A stretch of 64,000 bases of DNA from Epithemia pelagica (Eukaryota; Bacillariophyta; Bacillariophyceae; Surirellales; Surirellaceae), in contig OX337231.1 in the NCBI GenBank assembly GCA_946965045.2, forward strand, positions 682,001 to 746,000. Direction: 5' to 3'. The notes under the pieces are model-generated. The model ran no database searches, had not been told where the DNA came from, and saw only the letters and a list, made by a program, of their open reading frames with translations. A program made the position numbers and the translations under genes. Numbering within the stretch: the stretch's first letter is position 1; each line of letters opens with the position of its first letter. Of this stretch, positions 11,501-20,977 are shown in pieces.

Positions 11501-13129
11501 TGTCCCCTCCTCGAGAGCACGAAGGGTGGTTCCTATGTCATTGAGGAACACTCGCATGTCAGCACTGGTTTGTTCTTTTGACGTATCACACACAATAGCA
11601 TCTGGTGCCCCAATTTCCTTGGCAAACATCTTGACTGCCATGAGCACCTCGGATTTGCGTTTCATTGGTACCACATGCATGAAACCTTTGTCAGTGACGA
11701 ATAGCTGACAGCACGTGTTACCTCTCGAGGACTTGCCCCCTTTCTTGGTAGCAAAGAAGGTATCCATATAGAAATATTCCTCGATACGGCGATATCGCAA
11801 CATCCGATCGTTGGTCCCATAATTTTGAGACAAGGTTGGGTTGGTCGGTCGTTGACCATGCTGGGTCGTAATGTCGATCGTTCTTTTGGCATCATCATGG
11901 CTGATACGCCAGACCTTGGACAAGTGTTCAGCGTCGATACCACGCGACTTTCCAGCTTGCACCCCAGAAACAAAGAATTGATCCCAATCCATTTCGTCAA
12001 TTTGTTCCAGGTCGATGTCCTCTTCCTCCTCACTATCTTTATGGATATCTGCATCGCTGTCGTCGTCGTCAACCGTCTCCACAAGATATTCGGAGGTCTC
12101 TGCCACCGTTGTCGCACCAATGGTCATGGCCTCATGTCCATGCACCATCCTTTCCTCCATTCTGAGAGCCATGAGTGGCTCCACAAGGACTGACGACACA
12201 TTAGACAGATGGAGACTCACGTCATCACATGGTTCAATCTTGGCATCTCCTCTCTTCTCTTCCATGTGGTTTTGCCAATGGTGGTTTCGGGCACATCCCT
12301 TATCCACTATAAAGGCTTCCATTGATGACACTCGATAAGCTTTATCATTTTCTCCGTCTGGTAGGTCCTCGATCATAACCCTTACTTGGTCTTTCTTTTC
12401 CTTGATATTTCCTTCCCAGTCCATGATGCTAGCCTCGTTTTGCTCATATGCGTCTGAGTGAGGGTTCCATTGGTTCGGTGTTAGGACATATACATCATGT
12501 CCGGCCAACAGATCGTCCTCAGTTGGCATATTGGTTGAGAAATAAGAGAAGACTCCCCATAGATTTAGAGGGATCTTGAATCCAGTCGTTGGAAAAATTA
12601 TTGCATGGTCGTCCGTCGTTGGATCGTCCGTGTGGATCTTGGCTCGTTCGTTGACCTTGATCCCAGCTTCTCGCAACACGAACGGAGGGATGAGATTGTT
12701 GGCCATTGCTACCACCCGAATAGCATTCAGAATGACTAACAAGAAGGTCTTCCCACTGTAGGGACAATCGTAGCGTACAATTGCATCAACCAATTCCGCC
12801 TCCATAGACTTGTATTGCGGAGTGAACAGACTGACGTCGACCTTTTTTCCAGAGTTGTTTATTACATACGCATGCCGTCCGACGACGGGCATGTTTGCAT
12901 GGCTGTCCAGTTCGGTGCGGTGACCACCAACATGATCTTCCATGTCGGTCAATTCTTCATCATTGCTTGCCGTTGCAGCCGCCACTGCAGCGAAACAACG
13001 ATTAGGAATTTGAAATCTAGACTTGCACATGCATTCGCATTTGCCTGGGTCCCACTGTTTGACATCCGGCTGCAATACCTCACCTCCTCTCAATGATGAG
13101 GAAATGATAGGTATGGCCGGACCCCCCCG
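8592..13129 (-). pseudogene. pol: Copia pol (protease-integrase-chromo-RT-RNase H) with one frameshift
   Basis: The reading frame continues that of gag after the TGA at 13130. In order: an aspartic protease-like site (ELDSHANMPVVG, with DSHA instead of DSGA); an integrase core with D in 'YMDTFFAT', D in 'IVCDTSKEQ' and E in 'TPWANKAE'; a chromodomain-like stretch (WWLLVKWKDESESW, ~10500-10560); and RT from 'NGNDFWVKALAKEM' through 'DVFAADIRNAYLQAP'. At ~9863-9868 the frame breaks after RALYGGK. The next frame resumes AGKDFRNHLRSCMSHLGF, followed by the catalytic YVDD box and an RNase H domain (VDADHASD, GSEFIAMKQ, YGDNQSV). A single missing base in CCGCCGG would explain the break. With identical LTRs, this is either very recent decay or a sequence error. 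Confidence 0.88.
10420..10580 (-). other. Chromodomain-like segment between integrase and RT
   Basis: On the minus strand this encodes a basic lead (RRGRRRMRKTTRG) followed by WWLLVKWKDESESWQRLADM and then ETAEFAVARG. The spacing of aromatic residues, the 'LVKWKD...SW' core and the C-terminal helix fit a chromodomain. Such domains steer integration to marked chromatin in Ty3/gypsy chromoviruses. In a copia-type pol it sits at the integrase C-terminus, where a targeting role would be expected. Confidence 0.5.
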
Positions 13130-13132
13130 TCA
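13127..13132 (-). promoter_or_regulatory. Candidate stop-codon readthrough site, gag UGA-CGG pol
   Basis: The gag ORF ends ...GCC TGA CGG GGG GGT. The same frame is then open for over 3.2 kb of pol. UGA followed by CGG is one of the known leaky stop contexts (plant-virus 'type II' signals, usually with a downstream RNA structure). A G7 run and GC-rich sequence follow directly. Confidence 0.55.
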
Positions 13133-14752
13133 GGCTTGCTTCGCCTGTTTAAGGATCGCCTGGAGGGTGGTAGATTTCTTAGGTGGTTGTGGATTGGCGG
13201 TAGAGGGTGGCGGAGGGAGAGCCAACTGTGATTGCATTGTGGCTTGAACGATAGAGGCAATTTGAGCCTGCAAATCATTGGCCTGTTCCTCCTCCTCTGC
13301 CTTTTGAGCAAACTTCTTGAGCTCGTTTGCCACCACAGATGCCAATTGGCGTTTAGCCGACTTGGCTTTGCCATTCTTCCCACTATTGGGTTTTCCGTCG
13401 CCATTCTTCTTCTTCGGCTTTGACTCGCGCCAGAGTCGAAGTTCATCCTTTTGGGCATTGGTGAGTTTGTCGTACTCAGCAGGGGTGTGGTAACGAAGAT
13501 GCACTCCTGTTTTCCCAATGCTTGTTTTCTTTGGCTGTGTGGTGGTTGAGCCTACCTCGGCCGTCGTCGATGCTTGCTCCTCATCTGCTTCGACGGACGA
13601 AATCTGAGCTGCATTTCGTTTGTTGTTACTCGCTGCGGCCCTCTTCTTGGCCACCGGATCATACGGTAGCAGATGGGCAGCAGCAGATTCAAAATTGTTT
13701 CGCATGCCATTAGGGTCATTGTCCGTTCTGACACTTGCCATGGCTGTTTGGAGTCCGGCATCAGAGCATTGGATGCCTTCCAATAGATAGCCAACACGTG
13801 TGTGTTCGTTGGGCAACTGGTAAGATACGTGTTCAGCACATTGCTGCATAGAAACATAAGCATTTCGATGCTGTGCGATGAAACCCTCGAGTGGAAAACT
13901 GCTTTGTCCTTTCCATACACGTTGGTGGAGGAGATCGTCTTGTCGTTTGATCTCTGCCTCCCACTTATCCTGACCAGCATACTGACTTGTAAGTGCCATC
14001 CAGGCACCTCGACCATCTTTTCCTCGCTGATAGGGCTTGATGGATGCCGCATACGTCGTCCCTCTAGTTGCTTCCTCGAGGTGGTAGTATACTGCCGCAT
14101 TATCTTCACGGTACAATTCATGGTCATGGGATGCACGCGCCACAAGTTCAACTTCAATTGAGCCATACTCCGTCGAATGGGGCTTATTGGCTGCTTGTGC
14201 TGGCGGTACAACTGGAACATCCATGTCTTGTCTGGTGACATAAGCTAGAGGGATTGTTCTCACTCCAATCACACGATTGAGATAATCTTGAAAGGCTTCG
14301 GTCCATTTCATGATTGGCAGCGCCTTGCTGATCTTGGGAATCTCGGGTTCATCCCCTTCCTTCCGTGACTTCAATGCCTTCCACTGTGACTCAAAATTCT
14401 TCATGACCTGGGTCCAACGCATGTTGTTTGCTGTCATGTCACGCCCAACAGTATTGTAGTACCTGACCAGTTCGCATGCCACAGATAGGCGATGCTGGGA
14501 TTTGGCACCAAAAACAAAGGATGGTGTAGGGATTGTTGCTCCAGGGGCCGCACCAGGGGTTGGGTCTGGAATCCTTCCTCCCGGTTTCCTGAGATTGTCC
14601 GCTACTTGCTGGAGCGTATCCTTATCGAAGTCGGCTAAGTCGGAAAGTGTCGTGATTCCCTCAACTTGAAGTTGAGTTACAGTAGCCTGTGGGATGCCCA
14701 TTTGGTCGGCATCGCGAAAGAAAGATGTCGTTTGGGCAGCAGTTAGTACCAT
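13130..14752 (-). CDS. gag: Copia gag-like protein
   Basis: About 540 residues from the ATG at 14752 (context CACCATGG); the open frame extends upstream to 14833 without a better start. The N-terminal ~80 residues form a SAM/helical-like region (QMGIPQATVTQLQVEGITTLSDLADF). The middle is a gag-like capsid region with 'WTEAFQDYLNRVIG' and 'RGAWMALTSQYAGQDKWEAEI'. The C-terminal ~130 residues are Lys/Ala/Gln-rich. No CCHC zinc knuckle is visible, which is common in diatom copia gags of this type. It would form the virus-like particle in the cytoplasm. Pol would be made only by passing the TGA at its end. Confidence 0.8.
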   Translation of the reverse strand: MVLTAAQTTSFFRDADQMGIPQATVTQLQVEGITTLSDLADFDKDTLQQVADNLRKPGGRIPDPTPGAAPGATIPTPSFVFGAKSQHRLSVACELVRYYNTVGRDMTANNMRWTQVMKNFESQWKALKSRKEGDEPEIPKISKALPIMKWTEAFQDYLNRVIGVRTIPLAYVTRQDMDVPVVPPAQAANKPHSTEYGSIEVELVARASHDHELYREDNAAVYYHLEEATRGTTYAASIKPYQRGKDGRGAWMALTSQYAGQDKWEAEIKRQDDLLHQRVWKGQSSFPLEGFIAQHRNAYVSMQQCAEHVSYQLPNEHTRVGYLLEGIQCSDAGLQTAMASVRTDNDPNGMRNNFESAAAHLLPYDPVAKKRAAASNNKRNAAQISSVEADEEQASTTAEVGSTTTQPKKTSIGKTGVHLRYHTPAEYDKLTNAQKDELRLWRESKPKKKNGDGKPNSGKNGKAKSAKRQLASVVANELKKFAQKAEEEEQANDLQAQIASIVQATMQSQLALPPPPSTANPQPPKKSTTLQAILKQAKQA

Positions 14753-14798
14753 GGTGATGTAGTTCACTCGAAAAATCGGAACGAATGGGTCTGATAAA

Positions 14799-14962
14799 CT
14801 ACTAAAAGTTCGCTTATCAGAAAGATTATACACTTGTTACATGAAATCTACCCTGATCCACAGGTGGGAGTCTTACACAGCTCCTGCCAAAATCGGCCAC
14901 ATAGCCGGGGTAGTTTCGACACATTTGTCATGCATTGCCAAATATCGGCCACAATTTCAACA
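14799..14962 (-). repeat. 5' LTR of the copia element
   Basis: 164 bp, identical to 8287-8450. It should carry the element promoter. Immediately downstream on the minus strand is TTTATCAGACCC, which resembles part of the initiator-tRNA(Met) primer site (TATCAGA core), but the match is short. Confidence 0.9.
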
Positions 14963-15153
14963 TTTCGACGAATGAGCATCTCATGATCTCGTCTGTTGAA
15001 GAAAAGAGATCCGTCGCATTCCCAAACAACAACCAAAGAAGAGACAGACGCAATTAGCTAACACCAAACAGAATCTCTGTTGCGAGAGCCAAAAGAGATA
15101 CTCGACGACAGGAAGAACGATTGGAGGGCATCCAATAACAACCAACTAACCAA

Positions 15154-16428
15154 ATGACATCCCTCTGGAAGAATCTTTGGCAATCTGGCAATGGGACGCC
15201 TGCCCTAAGAAAGAAACTCGATCAAGATTGTCAGAGTTGCCATTCAAAACTCACATCTTCTTCCATGTTCAGAAGCGTTTGGCCCTCTTCGACCAAATAC
15301 AAGTTGGTCGTTCTCTTTTTAGTCACTACTGCCGTCTTTCTCGTTTCCTTCTTGCCCGGCAACCGAACGACGAGGAAATCACAATCCCAACAACTCCGCA
15401 GTTTCTCCAACCCCACTCAGGCAGATGATAGTTCGAGATCCGAGTCTGGGCCGTACTTTGTCACTATTATTGGTGCCGGTGCCTCCGGTCTCAGTGCGGC
15501 GTACAAACTGCAACAAGAGGGTATCACCAATGTCGTCATTTTGGAAGCGGCAAACGACATTGGAGGCCGCGTCAAAAAGGATACATCCTTTGTCGATGGA
15601 TATCCCATTGAATTGGGAGCGACCATTGTCAACGATCCGGATACCGTGACAAAAGTGGCCGGTCATCGATTCAAATTTAATCGAGTGGATCAAGGAGAAT
15701 TGACCTTTTCGAATTATAGTTTTTACGACTTTTTTGCGCACGATGTGGCCGACAAGTTGGATGCCACGATTTTGCTAAATTGTCAAGTTACGGAAGTCAA
15801 TTATGTCGGTCTCAAAGTCAAGGTTGAGTGTTCAGATGGACGAACCTTCTTGTCCAAATATACGATTGTCACGGTACCCCTCCAAATTCTTCGAGATGAA
15901 GACATTGAGTTTGTGCCACCGCTCCCCAATCGGTTGGTGAAACGACATCCAGGAGAAATGTTGGAAGGAATCAAAGTATTTATCAAGTTTTCCCGCCATT
16001 GGTTTCCACGAAAATCCTTTTGCATTGTCCGATGTCCGGCCGAAACCGAGGATGGCGAAAGCTACTTTTGGGATTATGGTGTCCCTCACGAAACCCTCTT
16101 GGTGGGGTTGCTCATGGGCACACCGCTGTTGGATACCTATGAGGATATGGACCAGGACGAAATTATTCAAGATTTGTTGCGACGTATGGAACGCAAGTTT
16201 CGGCAACCTGTCCGACGATATTACGAAAGCCATTTGATTTACAATTGGACCGACCAGCCCTTTATTCGGGGGACCTATTCCACGAAAGGACTGGAAGGGC
16301 CGCACAGTGTACGCGACAAGGTCTTTTTGGCCGGGGAAGCCTATCCAGTAGAACAAGAGGAACATGGATGGGTTCATGGTGCCTTCAATTCTGGCAAAGC
16401 GGCTGCCGAGATGATTTTGGAGTTGTAA
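15154..16428 (+). CDS. Membrane-anchored flavin amine oxidase-like protein (paralog A)
   Basis: 424 residues. An N-terminal transmembrane segment (LVVLFLVTTAVFLVSFL, ~51-67) is followed by an FAD-binding Rossmann motif GAGASGLSAAYKLQQEG...VVILEA and IGGRV, as in polyamine/monoamine oxidases. The C-terminal flavin motif 'VFLAGEAYP...GWVHGAFNSGKAAA' is also present. The family oxidises amines using FAD and O2, giving an aldehyde and H2O2; the substrate is unknown. The N-terminal anchor predicts an ER/secretory or plastid-envelope location. The start ATG (CAAATGAC) precedes the anchor directly. It forms a tail-to-tail pair with a close paralog at 16869-18332. The identical-LTR copia element ends 191 bp upstream and may alter its promoter. 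Confidence 0.85.
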   Translation: MTSLWKNLWQSGNGTPALRKKLDQDCQSCHSKLTSSSMFRSVWPSSTKYKLVVLFLVTTAVFLVSFLPGNRTTRKSQSQQLRSFSNPTQADDSSRSESGPYFVTIIGAGASGLSAAYKLQQEGITNVVILEAANDIGGRVKKDTSFVDGYPIELGATIVNDPDTVTKVAGHRFKFNRVDQGELTFSNYSFYDFFAHDVADKLDATILLNCQVTEVNYVGLKVKVECSDGRTFLSKYTIVTVPLQILRDEDIEFVPPLPNRLVKRHPGEMLEGIKVFIKFSRHWFPRKSFCIVRCPAETEDGESYFWDYGVPHETLLVGLLMGTPLLDTYEDMDQDEIIQDLLRRMERKFRQPVRRYYESHLIYNWTDQPFIRGTYSTKGLEGPHSVRDKVFLAGEAYPVEQEEHGWVHGAFNSGKAAAEMILEL

Positions 16429-16868
16429 TGCCTCAAATGTGGTTCTCAAGTTTTGTTTCATTAGTTACGAGTAGAAAAGAGAGTTTAAACGTGTTATCAT
16501 TTAATACCGAATTTATTTGTTATTCGTGCGACTTTAAGAGACGGTGATACGCAAGGTGAAAGCGCGCAGTACCATCGTAGATCGTGACGTCGTAGCCGTA
16601 TGGATAGTTTGACGACGACATTACTGTTCTGCACCTCAACACGGCGCGGCTTTTAGCAACCCGATCTCCATCTCCAGTCTACAGGGACGGTATGAGAGTG
16701 CGTCTACCTCAGGAACACACGATGTCTTCAAGATCTCTCGAGGAATCCATGGTTGACGTCCAATCCTATCAAAAGTATTCTCTAGTAATCTATCCAAACA
16801 TTTTGACTGTCCCAAACAGTTTAACACATCCATCAACCCAGCCCCCGATTGTCTTGTCCCTCTCCCCC
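16429..16868. other. Intergenic between convergent amine oxidase genes
   Basis: 440 bp holding both 3' ends. No ORF with homology, no inverted repeat noticed. Confidence 0.5.
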
Positions 16869-18332
16869 TTAGTGTGAGATTCTGCCAGCAGCATGATGAT
16901 GATGATGCTGCCGTCGTCCTCGTTTTCGTCGTTCAAGGGACAGGATCATGCGGGCCGCGGCCCTTCCGGAATTAAAGGCTCCATGAACCCATCCATTTTG
17001 TTCTTGCGTCAAGGGATAGGCTTCTCCGGCCATAAAGAGTTGATCCTGGACATTGTGCGGCCCTTCCAATCCCAAACTGGCATATGTGCCTCGCACAAAG
17101 GGTTGGGCCGTCCAATTGACAAACAAATGACGATGATACCATTTGGAAATGGGTTCCCCATGAAACTTTTTCTCCATTTTCCGTAACAAATACGAGACAA
17201 TTTCCTGTTCCGACATGTTTTGGAATCGTTCCATGGGATGTCCCATGACCAAACCAGCCAATACGTGTTGATCCGGCACTCCATAATCCCAAAAGTAGCT
17301 TTCTCCAATGGGCGTTTCGCCTGGACATTCCAAGAGACAAAAGATTTCATCGCGGAACCATGGTTTGGAGAATTGCAAAAAGATTTTAAAGCCCGACCAC
17401 ATTTTACCCGGATGGTCTTCCACGAGGTTTCTGGGCAAACGAGGTTGAAAGGAAATATCACCCTCTTGCAAAATGGAAAGTGGGACTGTGACGACTGCAT
17501 AGTGAGCCGAAAAGCTTCGTCCATTGGCACAGACCACGTCGACGGGTTGGTCCGCCTCGTAGGTGACACGGGTCACTTGACATCCCAAGACAATATCGGA
17601 ATTCGGATCTTGTTCCAAAACACTGGCGACATGTTCGGAAAAGAAATCGGTATAGGTGTAATTGGACAAGAAGAGTTCTCCATTGGGAGTTTCGTCATAT
17701 TTGAGTTTGCGTCCGGCAATCGTGTTGAGGGTGTCCGGTTCATGCACGACCGTGGCACCCAATTCAATCGGATAGTGTACAAAGGAGGTATCTTTCCACA
17801 TGCGACCGCCAATTCGATGGGAGGCTTCCACGACAACAATGTTGGGAATGCCCTGTTGATACAATTCATAGGCGGCACTGAGACCAGCCGCACCAGCGCC
17901 AATCACAATGGCAAACCAGGCTGGACGTTGTCCCTCTGTCGTCATCATGGAGGAGGATGGAGGAAGGGGACCGTTGCGCAAGGAGGCTTGTCGCAGTTGA
18001 TTCTTGGTCACTGACGTACCCAATAGATTCAGGGACGACGCAATGCGGTCGTCCTCCTCCCCGATTGTGACGGAAGGTTCGGCCCTAAAATCACCCACGG
18101 AGAAACAAAGCATCATGATCATCATCAAGATGGCGGCCATGGTGGTCGATATACCCACTTGACCATACGTTCGTGTCAATGTTTGGAGCCAAGTTGGTAT
18201 ATTTTTGGAGCCATTCTTGTCATACTTTTCTAAATTCTCATTGCTTTGCGATCGGTGCTGCCACGGTTGTTCTTTTGGTGGTGATACAGTCACTCGGTTC
18301 TGAACGGGGGAAGAATTGTTTTGTAGCAGCAT
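16869..18332 (-). CDS. Membrane-anchored flavin amine oxidase-like protein (paralog B)
   Basis: 487 residues from the first ATG at 18332; the frame is open upstream to 18479 but lacks an ATG there. Layout matches paralog A: a ~70-residue head, one hydrophobic segment (MAAILMMIMMLCFSVG), then GAGAAGLSAAYELYQQG...VVVEA, IGGRM, and near the end 'LFMAGEAYPLTQEQNGWVHGAFNSGRAAA'. Shared local sequences such as 'KDTSFV..YPIELGAT', 'ESYFWDYGVP' and 'GTY.S.GLEGPH' show a local duplication followed by inversion. The C-terminus is His-rich. Predicted FAD-dependent amine oxidase of the endomembrane system; substrate unknown. Confidence 0.85.
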   Translation of the reverse strand: MLLQNNSSPVQNRVTVSPPKEQPWQHRSQSNENLEKYDKNGSKNIPTWLQTLTRTYGQVGISTTMAAILMMIMMLCFSVGDFRAEPSVTIGEEDDRIASSLNLLGTSVTKNQLRQASLRNGPLPPSSSMMTTEGQRPAWFAIVIGAGAAGLSAAYELYQQGIPNIVVVEASHRIGGRMWKDTSFVHYPIELGATVVHEPDTLNTIAGRKLKYDETPNGELFLSNYTYTDFFSEHVASVLEQDPNSDIVLGCQVTRVTYEADQPVDVVCANGRSFSAHYAVVTVPLSILQEGDISFQPRLPRNLVEDHPGKMWSGFKIFLQFSKPWFRDEIFCLLECPGETPIGESYFWDYGVPDQHVLAGLVMGHPMERFQNMSEQEIVSYLLRKMEKKFHGEPISKWYHRHLFVNWTAQPFVRGTYASLGLEGPHNVQDQLFMAGEAYPLTQEQNGWVHGAFNSGRAAARMILSLERRKRGRRQHHHHHAAGRISH

Positions 18333-19726
18333 GATGGAGAAGAGCGAGTTTGGTGGCACTCGCACCCCCCAAAAAAGCAATTCCGAGTCTCGTAGATCGT
18401 CCAGTGTTGCTGTAATCGATTCTCTCTCCTCCTGGATCGATTTACCACTACCACAACACCAACAGGCTTGTTCTGGCAATCAATCACCACACAACCCCCA
18501 CCGTTAGTTTGCTTGTTAGTTTGCCTTTCTTGCTTCCTGCTTGCCTTGTGTGAAACGAATCAATTGATCCTTTGGTTGAAACTTGTTCCAACTGCAGAGG
18601 GCTGTTCTCCTCCCATTGGTTATGATGGTAGTGGCCGGTAGACTAGCTTTCTGTTGAGAATAATTTCTCGACGAATATCTCGCCAAAACAAGATCTGTTT
18701 TCGGCCGGGATTAGAAATTTCAAGGACTTTTTAGTGGGTTCAAGGACAAAGACTTGAAGTCTTGAGAACCACGCCGAGGTTCTCCTGCCAAGGCAAACAC
18801 GTCAATAGAATAGAGGACAATCTTGTAAATGCCAATTAGTTTCCGTGATCTGGATTCAAACCAATTTTGTGGGTCCAACAGTGACGGAAAGAAGGAAGGA
18901 AACAACGTCTATCTTCAAGTAACACTACATCTTAGCGCGCCATTCCAGGCAGCGTTTGGTAGGACCACATGCTCGGTAAAATTATATGTCTACTCCCTCT
19001 TTAGTTCCGGAAAATAATGGCGCTAGAGTGTAATGGGAATGAGAATGTCCCAGTTCCCACAGTTGCCATTCGCTCTGGTCATTCGCGTCATCCGCAGTCG
19101 CTGGGTCCATGTTCGACAAAGATTCAGTCGCTCATTACCCTCTCGATCGTCATCCCTCGCTCTAGAGAGGGGAAGCAACAATAGGCCTACTAGAGTAGTA
19201 GTATATCAATGGTTCCAAGGACAAAGAAAAGCTTCAAGCCGCCACTTTGTGAACAGAGGAAATAATATATGGATCATCCTTTGCGCACAGAGGAGCGACT
19301 TGAAACGTTACTTATTCCTCAGATTCCTTTCACAACCAGGTCGTTCCTTGCCGCTCAGTTCCGTTCCATGCTCCGAAACAGGAATAAATGTTCTGGTTCT
19401 GCGGTCCAAAGTCGTCCTTGGACCACAAACCCAGAAATCACAACTGTTTCCACCGAACGGATCACAGACAGTAGTGGGGGACACACACGCAACACACCGC
19501 CAGAGATCCTGATTGACCGACGGCCTCCACGACGGTCCGCTGCTGTGGGTGGTGATTTCCAAGAGGAAATGGTCCGACTCTCTATCCTTCATACAATTCG
19601 ACAGAGTGTATGTTGCGTACAGAGGAACAGAAACAGGATAATAACCCACCGTTGCATGTCGACCACCTTTTCCAACACCAACGTTTGAAGACGACGTTTG
19701 CACCGGAACAATCACAACAGGATACC
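18333..19726. other. Intergenic, nothing recognised
   Basis: 1.4 kb. It holds the 5' flank of paralog B and the 3' flank of the next leftward gene. ORFs at 19033-19715 overlap on both strands and lack recognisable motifs. Confidence 0.45.
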
Positions 19727-20977
19727 TTAGGGCAATCCGTCGCTAAATAGTTCGACCGTCTTGCCGCCGCGTTCCAACGAAGCCACCAGCAAAGCCGCAG
19801 CATCTACATCATACTGCTGCTGTTCCTTGGAATCCATGCCCTGAGTTGTGTTGGGAGGACAGCCGTCATCGCTACCCACATCGGAAGAAGGGCATGTCGG
19901 CATTAGTTTCGTCCCGTGATACGACGAGTAGTTTATGGCCGACTTGAGTGCCAAGAGCCAGGGATCGGGCAAGGAATTTCCAGTCGTTACTCTGGCTTTT
20001 GCGACAATGGGCTCACCTTTCTTCTTTCCAGGCCAAGGGGTTGGTACTTGAATTTTTGTCTGACTTCCGTCCTGAATGCGTTCAACGAGTGCCTTCCACC
20101 TCTTGAGACTGACATTCTTGGACGAATTTAGTTCTTCCTGGGTAAAATTCTCCAAGACATTATTCTGCTTGATGGAGCCCGCTATCCCTTTGACAAAAGC
20201 CTCCAGGAGTGCTCTGGCTAGCTCAATGTCAGCGGCTGTGCAACGTTCGGGTGAATACTTCAAGACTTCCTGGTGCACCAATCGACTTGCTTTGCCAAAT
20301 GCGACGGCCAACACGTCGTACTCCGTCGCAACCTCAGCACTCTGGGCCCAGTTTTTGACTTGTGGTAGTGTGAGAATGGGTATCACCAGGATACTTGGTG
20401 TCTCGGTGTCAAAGAATTCTCCCTGGAGTTTGAGATAAAACTTGTTATATTTGCTCCCTTTAAGTGATGAGAGCTGAACGCCCCTAACGCCCATGAGAAC
20501 CTTGCGCCGTTTCATCTTGGGTGCGCGAGCGAAGGGAAACACGCTGCATATCTCATCTTCAAAGTACTTCCCAACCGCTGCTTCACCGAGAAAGCCAAAG
20601 GCCTTGTGACACACTTGGGCATGTGACAAGAGATGAGCAGCTTGGGTGCCAGCAAGGTTGCCGAAAGCATCCACTTTCTCGGCATTCCCAACCTGATTCG
20701 TGGAACCTGATTGCGACCCGTTGCTCATTTTCTGATCCACGTGCTCGTAGCAGTTTCGGTACAGCATACCTTGCCCTTCTTCTCGACGAATCACATCAAA
20801 CTCATGGGTCGAAATCTCATGGTCGGCTGCGGTCCACAAAGACTCTAACGGAGTCCAGTGCTTGCCGTCGACGCGGGCATCTCGTTCGTCCGCGGGTAGT
20901 TGCTGGAGGAAATTGGCTGTTTCGTCCAGAATTTCATTCAGGGACTTGTTGGTTCCGTTCCACACTCCATCTCCCAT
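19727..20977 (-). CDS. Conserved hypothetical protein, possible HNH-like nuclease
   Basis: 416 residues, complete, from an ATG at 20977. I do not recognise it with certainty. The middle contains 'GTQAAHLLSHAQVCHKAFGFLGEAAVGK', where the AH-hydrophobic-H pattern resembles the first His block of HNH endonucleases. A Cys/His-bearing stretch precedes it (YRNCYEHVDQ). Later parts ('FNKFYLKLQGEFFD...ILVIPILTLPQVKNW') look like a conserved beta-rich domain, and the tail is acidic, Gln-rich and low complexity. From memory, similar proteins occur in multigene families in diatoms, but I cannot verify this. No signal peptide or membrane helix. Confidence 0.5.
   Translation of the reverse strand: MGDGVWNGTNKSLNEILDETANFLQQLPADERDARVDGKHWTPLESLWTAADHEISTHEFDVIRREEGQGMLYRNCYEHVDQKMSNGSQSGSTNQVGNAEKVDAFGNLAGTQAAHLLSHAQVCHKAFGFLGEAAVGKYFEDEICSVFPFARAPKMKRRKVLMGVRGVQLSSLKGSKYNKFYLKLQGEFFDTETPSILVIPILTLPQVKNWAQSAEVATEYDVLAVAFGKASRLVHQEVLKYSPERCTAADIELARALLEAFVKGIAGSIKQNNVLENFTQEELNSSKNVSLKRWKALVERIQDGSQTKIQVPTPWPGKKKGEPIVAKARVTTGNSLPDPWLLALKSAINYSSYHGTKLMPTCPSSDVGSDDGCPPNTTQGMDSKEQQQYDVDAAALLVASLERGGKTVELFSDGLP

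Larger units (their letters stand above)
8287..14962 (-). mobile_element. Ty1/copia-type LTR retrotransposon (diatom CoDi-like), 6.68 kb
   Basis: A nearly complete LTR retrotransposon read on the minus strand: 5' LTR (14799-14962), gag (13130-14752), pol with protease, integrase, chromodomain-like segment, reverse transcriptase and RNase H (13129-8592), a purine tract, then the 3' LTR (8287-8450). The order integrase before reverse transcriptase defines Ty1/copia. The LTRs are identical over all 164 bases I compared, so insertion was very recent. Gag and pol share one frame across a single TGA. One frameshift breaks the RT domain near 9865. The element lies 191 bp upstream of the amine oxidase gene at 15154. 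No clean 5-bp target duplication was found. Confidence 0.92.

Noticed and set aside
8282-14967. Target-site duplication for the first copia element.
   Set aside because: 8282-8286 (ttttt) and 14963-14967 (ttcga) do not match; shifting the LTR borders does not give a convincing pair.
19033-19715. Overlapping ORFs of 135-159 codons on both strands as small genes.
   Set aside because: No motif, no consistent start context, and mutual overlap; kept as intergenic.
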